DNA of 64,000 bases, from assembly GCA_016712715.1 (NCBI GenBank), contig JADJQM010000001.1, positions 124,001 through 188,000 on the forward strand. The letters are read 5' to 3'. The notes beneath the pieces were generated by a model, which saw nothing but the letters and a program-made list of their open reading frames with translations, ran no database searches and was not told the origin of the DNA. Positions within the stretch are counted from its first letter, which is position 1, and the number at the start of each line of letters is the position of its first letter. The stretch comes from Rhodospirillaceae bacterium (lineage in GTDB: Bacteria; Pseudomonadota; Alphaproteobacteria; Dongiales; Dongiaceae). The position numbers and the translations under genes were made by a program. Below are positions 18,219-29,150 of this stretch, in pieces.

Positions 18219-18240
18219 TTGGGGAATGGGAGTAGACCAA

Positions 18241-18795
18241 ATGAGCCAGCCCCTTTCGGTGCCAGCCAATTCAGGTGGTGTTCTGCGTCCCGGCCCGCTC
18301 CAGGACCAGATCCTCACCGAGGTGACGAACGAGCTCCAGGACAAGGGCTTCGTCGTCGCGCAGATGGACAAGCTGGTGAACTGGGCGCGCACGGGGTCGC
18401 TCTGGCCGATGACATTTGGTCTGGCCTGCTGCGCCGTCGAAATGATGCATGCCTATATGGCGCGTTACGATCTCGACCGGTTCGGCGTCGTGCCGCGCGG
18501 CTCTCCCCGCCAATCCGACGTGATGATCGTCGCCGGTACGCTCACCAACAAGATGGCTCCTGCCTTGCGCAAGGTCTACGATCAGATGGCCGAGCCGCGC
18601 TGGGTGCTCTCGATGGGTTCCTGCGCCAATGGTGGCGGCTATTATCACTATTCATACGCCGTGGTTCGCGGCTGCGACCGCATCGTGCCGGTCGATGTCT
18701 ATGTTCCGGGCTGCCCGCCGACGGCCGAGGCGCTCGTTTATGGAATTCTGCAGCTGCAGAAGAAGATCCGACGCACATCGACGATCGCGCGCTGA
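18241..18795 (+). CDS. nuoB: NuoB, complex I subunit B (N2 cluster)
   Basis: The 184-residue protein carries the Cys ligands of the terminal 4Fe-4S cluster N2: adjacent cysteines in GLACCAVEMM, one in GSCANGGG and one in VPGCPPTAEAL. I chose ATG at 18241, with GGGAG 8 bases upstream, over ATG at 18226, whose ribosome site would be too close. It hands electrons to quinone together with NuoD. Confidence 0.96.
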   Translation: MSQPLSVPANSGGVLRPGPLQDQILTEVTNELQDKGFVVAQMDKLVNWARTGSLWPMTFGLACCAVEMMHAYMARYDLDRFGVVPRGSPRQSDVMIVAGTLTNKMAPALRKVYDQMAEPRWVLSMGSCANGGGYYHYSYAVVRGCDRIVPVDVYVPGCPPTAEALVYGILQLQKKIRRTSTIAR

Positions 18796-18845
18796 AGGCG
18801 CGGGTCACCGAACGGGCTTAGGGGAAGGGTAGGGACAATACCATC

Positions 18846-19478
18846 ATGACAGATGTCTATCGCGAGCTTGGCGACTATATCGCAGCCGCCCTCGGTGACG
18901 CCGTGCTGCGCACGGAGGTCGTCCTTGGCGAATTGATGGTCTATGTGCCGGCCGCGCGCATCGAGCGTGTGCTGGGCTTCCTGCGCGATGACGGCAATTG
19001 CCAGTTCAAGATGCTGGTCGATGTATGCGGCGTCGATTATCCCGACCGCGCCCAGCGTTTCGACGTGGTCTACAATCTGCTGAGCCTCACCAGAAACCAG
19101 CGCTGCCGCGTCAAGGTTGCGATCGGCGAGGATGACGCCGTGCCAAGCGCGGTCGAGATCTATCCCGCCGCCGGCTGGTTCGAGCGCGAAGCCTATGACA
19201 TGTACGGCATCTTCTTCGATGGGAATCCGGACCTGCGCCGCATCCTCACGGATTACGGTTTCGAGGGGCATCCGTTCCGGAAGGATTTTCCGCTGACCGG
19301 CTACGTCGAAGTGCGCTACGACGAGACGCAGAAGCGGGTCATCTATGAACCGGTGAAGCTGGTGCAGGAATTCCGCTCATTCGATTTCCTGTCGCCGTGG
19401 GAAGGCATGCTGCAGCCGCGACCTGTGTTGCCGGGTGACGAGAAGGCGGGCGAAGCGCCCGCCGGGAAGACAAACTGA
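18846..19478 (+). CDS. nuoC: NuoC, complex I 30-kDa subunit
   Basis: The 210-residue hydrophilic subunit contains the family signature from ERE-like EREAYDMYGIFFDGNPDLRR to DYGFEGHPFRKDFPLTGYVEVRYD, shown here over residues about 115-160. It is separate from nuoD, unlike the fused nuoCD of enterobacteria. Its stop overlaps the nuoD start by one base. Confidence 0.95.
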   Translation: MTDVYRELGDYIAAALGDAVLRTEVVLGELMVYVPAARIERVLGFLRDDGNCQFKMLVDVCGVDYPDRAQRFDVVYNLLSLTRNQRCRVKVAIGEDDAVPSAVEIYPAAGWFEREAYDMYGIFFDGNPDLRRILTDYGFEGHPFRKDFPLTGYVEVRYDETQKRVIYEPVKLVQEFRSFDFLSPWEGMLQPRPVLPGDEKAGEAPAGKTN

Positions 19479-20656
19479 TGGCCGAAACGCATATCAAACC
19501 GATGACCATGAATTTCGGGCCGCAGCATCCCGCGGCCCACGGTGTTCTGCGCATGGTCATGGAGATGGACGGTGAAGTCGTGCGCCGGGTCGATCCGCAT
19601 ATCGGCCTGCTGCACCGTGGCACCGAGAAGCTGATCGAATACAAGACTTATACCCAGGCCATTCCGTATTTCGATCGCCTCGATTACGTCAGCCCGATGT
19701 GCCAGGAGCATGCCTTTGTGCTCGCCGTCGAAAAGCTGCTGGGCCTCGAAGTGCCGTTGCGCGGCCAGTATATCCGCGTGATGTTCGACGAGGTGACGCG
19801 CATCCTCAATCATCTCCTCAACATCCCGGCCTATGCCATGGATGTCGGCGCCATCACGCCGTTCCTGTGGGTGTTCGAGCAGCGCGAATTGCTGATGGAA
19901 TTCTATGAGCGCGTCTCGGGCGCGCGTCTCCACGCGGCGTACTATCGTCCGGGTGGCGTGCATCAGGATCTGCCGGCCGGTCTTCTTGATGATCTCTGGG
20001 CGTGGAGCGAGAAGTTCCCCAAGGTCGTCGACGATATGGAAGGGCTGCTCACCAACAACCGCATCTTCAAGCAGCGCCTGGTCGATGTCTGCCCGGTTTC
20101 GGCCGAGGACGCCATCGCCTGGGGCTTCACCGGTCCCGTGCTGCGCGCCTCGGGCGTGCCGTGGGATCTCCGGAAGTCGCAGCCCTACATGGTCTATGAC
20201 CGGATGGAATTCGACATTCCCGTGGGCAAGCATGGCGATTGCTACGACCGCTATCTCGTCCGGGTGGCCGAGATGCGCGAGAGCCTCAAGATCGTGCAGC
20301 AATGCATCAAGCAGATGCCGGGCGGGCCGGCGAGTTCGACCGACCACAAGGTGATGCCGCCCAGCCGTGGCGAGATGAAGCACTCGATGGAAGCCTTGAT
20401 CCATCACTTCAAGCTCTATACCGAGGGCTATCACGTGCCGGCCGGCGAAACTTATACCGCCGTCGAAGCGCCCAAGGGCGAGTTCGGCGTCTATCTGGTG
20501 TCGGACGGCAGCAACAGGCCGTACCGCTGCAAGATCCGGGCGCCCGGCTTCCCGCATCTTCAGGCCATGGACTTCCTGTGCAAGGGCTACATGCTGGCGG
20601 ATTCGGTGGCGATCCTCGGCTCCCTCGACATTGTTTTCGGCGAGATCGACAGATGA
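19478..20656 (+). CDS. nuoD: NuoD, complex I 49-kDa subunit
   Basis: The 392-residue protein has the N-terminal motif NFGPQHPAAHGVLR (residues about 11-24), HIGLLHRGTEKL and the C-terminal DxVFGEIDR end, all typical of NuoD. It forms the quinone-binding site with NuoB. Start and end overlap nuoC (1 base) and nuoE (4 bases). Confidence 0.96.
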   Translation: MAETHIKPMTMNFGPQHPAAHGVLRMVMEMDGEVVRRVDPHIGLLHRGTEKLIEYKTYTQAIPYFDRLDYVSPMCQEHAFVLAVEKLLGLEVPLRGQYIRVMFDEVTRILNHLLNIPAYAMDVGAITPFLWVFEQRELLMEFYERVSGARLHAAYYRPGGVHQDLPAGLLDDLWAWSEKFPKVVDDMEGLLTNNRIFKQRLVDVCPVSAEDAIAWGFTGPVLRASGVPWDLRKSQPYMVYDRMEFDIPVGKHGDCYDRYLVRVAEMRESLKIVQQCIKQMPGGPASSTDHKVMPPSRGEMKHSMEALIHHFKLYTEGYHVPAGETYTAVEAPKGEFGVYLVSDGSNRPYRCKIRAPGFPHLQAMDFLCKGYMLADSVAILGSLDIVFGEIDR

Positions 20657-21279
20657 GTGCTCCTTCGAACACCGACGTGGTCCAACCGGACAGCTTCGCC
20701 TTCACGGTGGAAAATCTGGCAGCGGCCAAGAAGATCATCGCCAAATATCCCGATGGCCGTCAGCCCTCGGCGGTGATGCCGCTCCTCGACATGGCGCAGC
20801 GCCAGCATGGCTGGATCCCGCGCGCCGCGATGGACGTTATCGCCGGCATGCTCGATATGGCGCCGATCCGCGTCTATGAGGTCGCGACTTTCTATTCGAT
20901 GTACAACCTGAAGCCGGTCGGCAAATACCTGATCCAGGTTTGCCGCACGACGCCGTGCTGGCTGCGCGGGTCGGATTCGCTTTCCGGCTTCCTCCACAAG
21001 AAGCTCGGCGTCGGTTTCAAGGAAGTCACCCAGGACGGGTTGTTCAGTGTCATGGAAGTCGAGTGCCTCGGCGCCTGCTGCAATGCGCCGATGGTGCAGA
21101 TCAACGATGACTTCTACGAAGACCTGACCCCGGAATCGCTGGGCCATGTGCTCGACGAACTGGCGGCCGGCCGCCAGCCGAAGAAGGGCCCGCAGAACGG
21201 CCGTCGCGGCTCGATGGCCGAGGGTGGCCCGACCACGCTCAAGGATATTCCCTTGACCTACGACATGGCAGGAGACTGA
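20653..21279 (+). CDS. nuoE: NuoE, complex I 24-kDa subunit (2Fe-2S)
   Basis: The 208-residue protein binds the 2Fe-2S cluster N1a through CRTTPC and ECLGACC cysteine pairs. It starts with an ATG overlapping the nuoD stop (ATGA). The C-terminal 45 residues are a basic, low-complexity extension common in alphaproteobacteria. Confidence 0.95.
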   Translation: MSAPSNTDVVQPDSFAFTVENLAAAKKIIAKYPDGRQPSAVMPLLDMAQRQHGWIPRAAMDVIAGMLDMAPIRVYEVATFYSMYNLKPVGKYLIQVCRTTPCWLRGSDSLSGFLHKKLGVGFKEVTQDGLFSVMEVECLGACCNAPMVQINDDFYEDLTPESLGHVLDELAAGRQPKKGPQNGRRGSMAEGGPTTLKDIPLTYDMAGD

Positions 21280-21282
21280 GCG

Positions 21283-22566
<1,284 letters not shown>

Positions 22567-22591
22567 GGCTGGGGAGTAGGGATCTAAGATC

Positions 22592-24658
22592 ATGCCGAAG
22601 ATGACGATCGATGGTGTCGAGATCGAGGTGCCGGGCGGCATTACCGTCCTGCAGGCCTGCGAGCTCGCCGGCAAGGAAATCCCGCGCTTCTGCTATCACG
22701 AACGCCTGTCGGTGGCCGGCAATTGCCGCATGTGCCTTGTTGAGCAGGAAAAGGCGCCGAAGCCGGTTGCCTCCTGCGCCATGCCGGTTGCCGAAGGCAT
22801 GGTGATCAAGACCGACAGCCCGCTGGTGCAGAAGGCCCGCAAGGGCGTCATGGAATTCCTGTTGATCAACCACCCGCTCGATTGCCCGATCTGCGATCAG
22901 GGCGGCGAATGCGATCTGCAGGACCAGGCGGTCGCTTTCGGCAAGAGTTTCTCGCGCTATCAGGAAGAAAAGCGCGCCGTCACCGACAAGGATCTCGGGC
23001 CCCTTGTGAAGACCGAGATGACACGCTGCATCCAATGCACCCGTTGCATCCGCTTTGCGACCGAAGTCGCCGGCGTCGAAGTGCTGGGCGCCACCTCGCG
23101 CGGCGAACACATGGAAGTCACGACCTATGTCGAGAAGGGCATTGCCTCGGAACTCTCGGGCAATCTCATCGACCTCTGCCCGGTGGGTGCGCTGACCTCT
23201 AAGCCCTATGCCTTCACGGCGCGTCCCTGGGAATTGACTAAAACGGAATCGGTCGATGTGGCGGATGCCGTCGGCGTCAATGTCCGCATCGATTCACGCG
23301 GCCGCGAAGTGCTGCGCGTGCTGCCGCGCCTTAATGAAGACGTGAACGAAGAGTGGATGGCCGATAAGGGCCGCTTCTGGGTGGATGGCTTGAAGCGCCA
23401 GCGCCTTGATCGTCCCTTCGTGCGCGAAAGCGGCAAACTCAAGCCCGCGAGCTGGGGCGAGGCGTTCGCCGCCATCGCCGCACGTGTCAAAGGTGTCGAC
23501 GGCAAACGGATCGCCGCCATCGCTGGGGATCAGTGCGATGCGGAAAGCATGTTTGCCCTTAAGGAGTTGATGGTCTCGTTGGGGTCGCCCAACATCGATT
23601 GTCGCCAGGATGGCGCAGCACTGGATGCGACCAACCGTGCCTCCTATCTGTTCAACAGCACCATCGCCGGAATCGACAAGGCCGATGTGATTTTGCTGGT
23701 CGGTACCAATCCGCGCTGGGAAGCGCCGGTCCTGAACGCTCGCATTCGCAAGCGGCACCTCAAGGGCGGCCTCAAGGTCGCGAGCGTTGGCGCCGTGGGC
23801 GACCTCACCTATCCGGTCGAGATGCTGGGTGCCGGCGCCGAGACGCTGGGACAGATCGCGTCCGGCGGCAACAGCTTTGCCGAGACCTTGAAGAACGCCA
23901 AGGCGCCGATGATCATCGTGGGGCAGGGCGTGCTCACCCGCCCCGATGGCGCCGCCGTGCTGGGTCTTGCCCGCAAACTTGCCGACAGCTGCAATGTCGT
24001 GCGCGAGGGCTGGAACGGCTTCAACGTGCTGCAGACCGCAGCCGCCCGCGTCGGCGGTCTTGAGCTCGGCTTCGTGCCGCAGGCCGGTGGCCGTGATGTG
24101 AACGGCATTCTCGACGGCGCGCAGAAGGGCGAGATCGAGATCGTCTACCTGCTGGCAGCCGACGAGATCGATACCAACCGCCTCGGTTCCGCCTTCGTCA
24201 TCTATCAGGGCCATCATGGCGATCGTGGCGCGCACCGTGCCGATGTCGTGCTGCCTGGTGCCGCTTACACCGAGAAGGACGGCACTTACATGAACATCGA
24301 AGGGCGCGCCCAGCTCGGCCGTCTTGCGATCTTCCCGCCGGGCGATGCGAAGGCCGATTGGAGCATCCTGCGCGCGCTCTCAGAGACCGTCGGCAAGAAG
24401 CTCGGTTTCGACACGCTGGAGCAATTGCGCCGCAAGCTTTACCAGGCTTACCCGCGCTTCCAGCGGTTGGGGGCGATCGACCCCGCCACCTGGACCAACT
24501 TCGGCGGCCAGGGCGAAGTGGGACGCGATCATTTCCGTCCCGCCATCAGCAACTATTACATGACCGATCCGATCAGCCGCGCCTCGGCGACGATGGCGCA
24601 ATGCACCGAGCGTTTCGTGCAGCCGGCCGCGGGCGGAAAGACGGGCACCCATGGCTGA
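22592..24658 (+). CDS. nuoG: NuoG, complex I 75-kDa subunit
   Basis: The 688-residue protein has an N-terminal 2Fe-2S domain (Cys34, Cys45, Cys48), a His-Cys motif HPLDCPICDQGGECDLQ, a 4Fe-4S motif CIQCTRC and a long molybdopterin-oxidoreductase-like C-terminal domain. It carries electrons from NuoF to the arm. Its last 8 bases overlap nuoH. Confidence 0.96.
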   Translation: MPKMTIDGVEIEVPGGITVLQACELAGKEIPRFCYHERLSVAGNCRMCLVEQEKAPKPVASCAMPVAEGMVIKTDSPLVQKARKGVMEFLLINHPLDCPICDQGGECDLQDQAVAFGKSFSRYQEEKRAVTDKDLGPLVKTEMTRCIQCTRCIRFATEVAGVEVLGATSRGEHMEVTTYVEKGIASELSGNLIDLCPVGALTSKPYAFTARPWELTKTESVDVADAVGVNVRIDSRGREVLRVLPRLNEDVNEEWMADKGRFWVDGLKRQRLDRPFVRESGKLKPASWGEAFAAIAARVKGVDGKRIAAIAGDQCDAESMFALKELMVSLGSPNIDCRQDGAALDATNRASYLFNSTIAGIDKADVILLVGTNPRWEAPVLNARIRKRHLKGGLKVASVGAVGDLTYPVEMLGAGAETLGQIASGGNSFAETLKNAKAPMIIVGQGVLTRPDGAAVLGLARKLADSCNVVREGWNGFNVLQTAAARVGGLELGFVPQAGGRDVNGILDGAQKGEIEIVYLLAADEIDTNRLGSAFVIYQGHHGDRGAHRADVVLPGAAYTEKDGTYMNIEGRAQLGRLAIFPPGDAKADWSILRALSETVGKKLGFDTLEQLRRKLYQAYPRFQRLGAIDPATWTNFGGQGEVGRDHFRPAISNYYMTDPISRASATMAQCTERFVQPAAGGKTGTHG

Positions 24659-25727
24659 GTTCTTTACATCGACCTTCGGTCCCTATCTCGGCACCACGAT
24701 CTTCACGGTGCTGATGATCCTGTGCATCATCGTGCCGCTCCTGCTGGCCGTAGCCTATCTCACCCTGGCCGAACGCAAGATCATGGCGGCGATGCAGATC
24801 CGCCGTGGCCCGAACGTGGTCGGCCCCTTCGGCCTGCTGCAGCCGATCGCCGACGGTGTGAAGCTGCTGTTCAAGGAAACCATCATCCCGTCGGGTGCCA
24901 ACCGCGTCGCCTTCGTCGTGGCGCCGATGATCACCTTCATCCTCTCGCTCATCTCCTGGGCGGTTATTCCGTTCGATGACGGCGTGGTGCTGGCCGATCT
25001 CAATGTCGGTATCCTCTATCTGTTCGCGATCTCGTCGCTGGGCGTATACGGCATCGTGCTCGCCGGCTGGGCCTCGAACTCGAAATACCCTTTCCTGGGC
25101 GCGCTGCGGTCGGCGGCACAGATGGTCTCCTACGAAGTCTCGATCGGCTTCGTGATCATCACCGTGCTGCTCTGCGTCGGTTCGCTGAACCTCTCCGACA
25201 TCGTCAAGGCGCAGGAGACCTGGTGGTTCTGCATACCGCTGCTGCCGATGTTCGTAGTCTTTTACATTTCGGGTCTCGCCGAAACCAACCGCCCGCCCTT
25301 CGATCTGCCGGAAGCGGAATCGGAACTGGTGGCCGGTTACTTCTCGGAATATTCAGCCTTTACCTTCGCGCTCTTCTTCCTCGGCGAATACGCCAATATC
25401 TGGATGATGAGCGCCATGACGGCGCTCCTGTTCCTGGGCGGTTGGCAGGCGCCGTTCGACTTTGCGCCCTTCACCTGGATCCCCGGCTGGGTCTGGTTCG
25501 CAGGGAAAGCCAGCTTCATCGCCTTCAGCTTCGTCTGGGTGCGTGCCACCTTCCCGCGCTATCGCTATGACCAGCTCATGCGCCTGGGCTGGAAAGTTTT
25601 CCTGCCGCTTTCTCTGGTGATGGTGATCCTGACCGCGGGCGTGCTGCTCGCGACGGACAGCCTGCCGAAGAAAGGCAACATCCTGCCAGCCCCCGCGGTG
25701 GATACCACCGTGCCGGCCAGCAACTGA
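24651..25727 (+). CDS. nuoH: NuoH, complex I membrane subunit
   Basis: The 358-residue protein has eight or nine membrane spans and the conserved quinone-channel segments AERKIMAAMQIRRGPNVVG and ETNRPPFDLPEAESELVAGY. It connects the hydrophilic arm to the membrane arm. Confidence 0.96.
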   Translation: MAEFFTSTFGPYLGTTIFTVLMILCIIVPLLLAVAYLTLAERKIMAAMQIRRGPNVVGPFGLLQPIADGVKLLFKETIIPSGANRVAFVVAPMITFILSLISWAVIPFDDGVVLADLNVGILYLFAISSLGVYGIVLAGWASNSKYPFLGALRSAAQMVSYEVSIGFVIITVLLCVGSLNLSDIVKAQETWWFCIPLLPMFVVFYISGLAETNRPPFDLPEAESELVAGYFSEYSAFTFALFFLGEYANIWMMSAMTALLFLGGWQAPFDFAPFTWIPGWVWFAGKASFIAFSFVWVRATFPRYRYDQLMRLGWKVFLPLSLVMVILTAGVLLATDSLPKKGNILPAPAVDTTVPASN

Positions 25728-25738
25728 GGAGCCGCTTC

Positions 25739-26224
25739 ATGTCAATGATCCGCACGGCGAAGTCGTTCCTGCTCTGGGAGCTGGTCTCGGGTATGGCGCT
25801 CACCTTCAGCTATCTCTTCAAGGAGAAGGTGACGATCAACTACCCCTACGAAAAGGGGCCGATATCCCCCCGCTTCCGCGGCGAACATGCCTTGCGCCGC
25901 TACGCCAATGGCGAAGAACGCTGCATCGCCTGCAAGCTGTGCGAGGCGATCTGCCCGGCCCAGGCCATCACCATCGAGGCCGAGCCGCGCGACGACGGCA
26001 GCCGCCGCACGACGCGCTATGACATCGACATGACCAAGTGCATCTACTGCGGCTTCTGCCAGGAGGCCTGCCCGGTGGATGCGATCGTCGAGGGACCGAA
26101 TTTCGAGTTTGCCACCGAGACCCGCGAGGAGCTGTTCTACAACAAGGACAAGCTGCTGCGGAACGGCGAGCGCTGGGAAGCGGAAATTGCCGGCAATATC
26201 GCCGCCGACGCGCCTTATCGCTGA
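25739..26224 (+). CDS. nuoI: NuoI, complex I ferredoxin-like subunit
   Basis: The 161-residue protein has two classic 4Fe-4S motifs, CIACKLCEAICP and CIYCGFCQEACP, separated by about 35 residues, with an N-terminal amphipathic helix. It bridges clusters from NuoG to NuoB. The start MSMIRT has GAGG about 8 bases upstream. Confidence 0.97.
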   Translation: MSMIRTAKSFLLWELVSGMALTFSYLFKEKVTINYPYEKGPISPRFRGEHALRRYANGEERCIACKLCEAICPAQAITIEAEPRDDGSRRTTRYDIDMTKCIYCGFCQEACPVDAIVEGPNFEFATETREELFYNKDKLLRNGERWEAEIAGNIAADAPYR

Positions 26225-26252
26225 TCGGGATAGGGTGGGGGAGAACAGTTAG

Positions 26253-26870
26253 ATGATCGTCGAGACCATCGCCTTTTATGTCTTTGCCGCAATCGCCGTC
26301 GTGTCGGCGCTGCTGGTGGTCGGCAACCGCAATCCGGTCTACTCGGTGCTGTTCCTGATTCTGACCTTCTTCAACGTGGCGGCACTCTTCGTCCTCATCG
26401 GTGCCGAGTTCCTGGCGATGATGCTGGTCGTCGTCTATGTCGGCGCCGTCGCCGTCCTGTTCCTGTTCGTCGTCATGATGCTCGACATCAATTTCGTCGA
26501 GTTGCGCCAGGGCTTCGTGCGGTACCTGCCGGTGGGCGCCGTGGTCGGTGTGATCCTTGCCGCGGAACTGATCTTCGTCATGACCGGGACAAGCCTCGGC
26601 ACCGCGGCCCCCTCCGCGCCGACACCGGCCATCGACCAAGTCACCAATACCGAAGCACTCGGCAACATCATGTACACCCAGTATTTCTACCTGTTCCAGG
26701 TGGCGGGACTGGTGCTGCTCGTCGCCATGATGGGCGCCATCGTGCTCACCCACCGCGAACGCATCGGCGTGCGCCGCCAGCGCATCGGCGACCAGGTCCT
26801 GCGCGACCGCAGCTCGGTCGAACTCACCAAGGTCAAGACCGGACAGGGTGCTTCTGGAGGTGTCAAATGA
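26253..26870 (+). CDS. nuoJ: NuoJ, complex I membrane subunit
   Basis: The 205-residue protein has five membrane spans with the family segment YVGAVAVLFLFVVMML in span three. It overlaps nuoK by 4 bases. Confidence 0.95.
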   Translation: MIVETIAFYVFAAIAVVSALLVVGNRNPVYSVLFLILTFFNVAALFVLIGAEFLAMMLVVVYVGAVAVLFLFVVMMLDINFVELRQGFVRYLPVGAVVGVILAAELIFVMTGTSLGTAAPSAPTPAIDQVTNTEALGNIMYTQYFYLFQVAGLVLLVAMMGAIVLTHRERIGVRRQRIGDQVLRDRSSVELTKVKTGQGASGGVK

Positions 26871-27178
26871 CGGCGATCGGCATCGAGCATTACCTGACGC
26901 TATCGGCGATCCTGTTCACGATCGGCATCTTTGGCATCTTCCTCAACCGGAAGAACGTCATCATCCTGCTGATGTCGATCGAACTGATGCTGCTCTCGGT
27001 CAACGTCAATCTGGTGGCGTTTTCGCATTTCCTGGGCGACATGGTGGGGCAGGTCTTCGCCATGCTGGTCCTGACCGTGGCTGCCGCCGAGGCCGCCATC
27101 GGCCTCGCCATCCTTGTGGTCTTCTTCCGGACTCGCGGCTCGATCGCCGTCGAGGACGTCAACATGATGAAGGGCTGA
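26867..27178 (+). CDS. nuoK: NuoK, complex I membrane subunit
   Basis: The 103-residue protein has three spans, with conserved membrane Glu residues in MSIELMLLSVN and VAAAEAAIGLA that take part in proton transfer. It sits between nuoJ and nuoL. Confidence 0.96.
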   Translation: MTAIGIEHYLTLSAILFTIGIFGIFLNRKNVIILLMSIELMLLSVNVNLVAFSHFLGDMVGQVFAMLVLTVAAAEAAIGLAILVVFFRTRGSIAVEDVNMMKG

Positions 27179-27179
27179 C

Positions 27180-29150
27180 ATGACTCTCGACGTCGCCATC
27201 GTCGCCCTTCCGCTGCTGGGCGCTCTCATCGCCGGGATCGGCAATCGCCGCATCGGCGATCATGCCGCGCAATGGATCACCTCCGGCCTCATGCTGGCCG
27301 TGATGGTCATTTCCTGGATCACCTTCTTCGATGTGACCGGCAGCGGTGCCACACGCACCACGGAACTCTTCACCTGGTTCGAAACCGGCAGCTTCCGCGC
27401 CGCCTGGGCCGTGCGCATCGACCAGCTCTCGGCCGTGATGCTGATCGTGGTGACGACCGTCTCCGCCATGGTCCATGTCTATTCGATCGGCTATATGCAC
27501 CACGACAAATCGGTGCCGCGCTTCATGGCCTATCTGTCGTTCTTCACCTTCTGCATGCTGATGCTGGTGACGGCGGACAATTTCATCCAGATGTTCTTTG
27601 GCTGGGAAGGGGTGGGCCTCAGCTCCTACCTGCTCATCGGCTTCTGGTATGACAGGCCGACCGCCAATGCCGCCGCCATCAAGGCGTTCCTGGTCAACCG
27701 TGTCGGCGATTTCGGTTTCGCACTCGGCATCATGGGTGTGTTCCTGGTGTTCAACACGGTCGAGTTCAAGCCGCTGTTCGACACGATCATCGCCGGCCAG
27801 ACGCCGCCCACCTTCAACTTCATCGGCTACGAGGTCGATACGCTGACAGCGCTCTGCCTGCTGCTGTTCGTGGGCGCCATGGGCAAGTCGGCGCAGCTCT
27901 TCCTCCACACCTGGCTGCCGGACGCGATGGAAGGCCCGACGCCGGTCTCGGCCCTCATCCATGCCGCGACCATGGTGACGGCCGGCGTGTTCATGGTCTG
28001 CCGCCTGTCGCCGATGTTCGAATACGCGCCCTATGCCAAGGAAGTTGTGACGGTGGTCGGCGCTTCGACCGCCTTTTTCGCGGCGACGGTGGGCCTGACG
28101 CAGAACGACATCAAGCGGGTCATTGCCTATTCGACCTGCTCGCAGCTCGGCTACATGTTCTTTGCAGCCGGTGTCGGCGCCTATGGCGCCGGCATGTTCC
28201 ACCTCTTCACCCACGCCTTCTTCAAGGCGCTGCTGTTCCTCTGCGCCGGCTCCGTCATCCATGCGATGTCGGGCGAGCAGGACATGCGCAAGATGGGCGG
28301 CATTTACAAGCTCATCCCGACCACCTACACCTTGATGTGGATCGGCAACATCGCGCTCGCCGGTGTCGGCATTCCGGCGTTCCTCGGCTTTCCTGGTTTC
28401 GGTTTCGCCGGTTTCTATTCCAAGGACAGCATCCTTGAATCGGCCTTCGCCGCCCATAGCAGTGTCGGCATGTATGCTTTCTGGCTCGGCATCATCGGTG
28501 CGGTGATGACGGCGTTCTACTCCTGGCGCCTCATCTACATGACGTTCCACAACAAGCCGCGCGCGTCGCATGACGTGATGCACCATGTCCATGAGAGCCC
28601 CTGGGTCATGCTGGCCCCGCTCTTCGTGCTGGCCGCTGGCGCCATCCTCACAGGCTTCGTGTGGCATGAGAGCTTCGTGGGCACGGAGATGGAGCATTTC
28701 TGGGGCCAGGCGATCCATTTCGCCGCCACCAACGAAGTGCCGCATCACGCCCATGATGTGCCGTTGTGGGTGAAGCTGCTGCCCTTGGCGGCAGGCGTCA
28801 TCGGTATCCTCTTTGCCACCTATGCGTATCTAGTGCAGAAGGGTCTGCCGGCCGCGATCGCGGGTGCGCTCAAGCCGCTTTACCTGATGTCCTACAACAA
28901 ATGGTATTTCGACGAGCTCTATGACGCGATCTTCGTCAACCCGGCGAAGGGCTTGGGCCGCTTCCTGTGGAAGAAGGGCGACGGCGCAATCGTCGATGGC
29001 GCGGTTGACGGGTTTGCCTGGTTGACCGGTTCGTGGTTCGCCAAGCGCGCGAGCGCCTTGCAGTCCGGCTATGTCTATCATTACGCCTTCGTCATGCTGA
29101 TCGGCATCGTCGCCATGGTCAGCTGGTATATTTTCGCCTTTGGTAAGTGA
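27180..29150 (+). CDS. nuoL: NuoL, complex I antiporter-like subunit
   Basis: The 656-residue protein has about 16 spans, the conserved GWEGVGLSSYLLIGFW segment, and proton-channel Lys residues in GAMGKSAQLFLHTWLPDAMEGPTPVSALIHAATMV (its core spread near residues 235-270). The long C-terminal part forms the lateral helix. It overlaps nuoM by 4 bases. Confidence 0.96.
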   Translation: MTLDVAIVALPLLGALIAGIGNRRIGDHAAQWITSGLMLAVMVISWITFFDVTGSGATRTTELFTWFETGSFRAAWAVRIDQLSAVMLIVVTTVSAMVHVYSIGYMHHDKSVPRFMAYLSFFTFCMLMLVTADNFIQMFFGWEGVGLSSYLLIGFWYDRPTANAAAIKAFLVNRVGDFGFALGIMGVFLVFNTVEFKPLFDTIIAGQTPPTFNFIGYEVDTLTALCLLLFVGAMGKSAQLFLHTWLPDAMEGPTPVSALIHAATMVTAGVFMVCRLSPMFEYAPYAKEVVTVVGASTAFFAATVGLTQNDIKRVIAYSTCSQLGYMFFAAGVGAYGAGMFHLFTHAFFKALLFLCAGSVIHAMSGEQDMRKMGGIYKLIPTTYTLMWIGNIALAGVGIPAFLGFPGFGFAGFYSKDSILESAFAAHSSVGMYAFWLGIIGAVMTAFYSWRLIYMTFHNKPRASHDVMHHVHESPWVMLAPLFVLAAGAILTGFVWHESFVGTEMEHFWGQAIHFAATNEVPHHAHDVPLWVKLLPLAAGVIGILFATYAYLVQKGLPAAIAGALKPLYLMSYNKWYFDELYDAIFVNPAKGLGRFLWKKGDGAIVDGAVDGFAWLTGSWFAKRASALQSGYVYHYAFVMLIGIVAMVSWYIFAFGK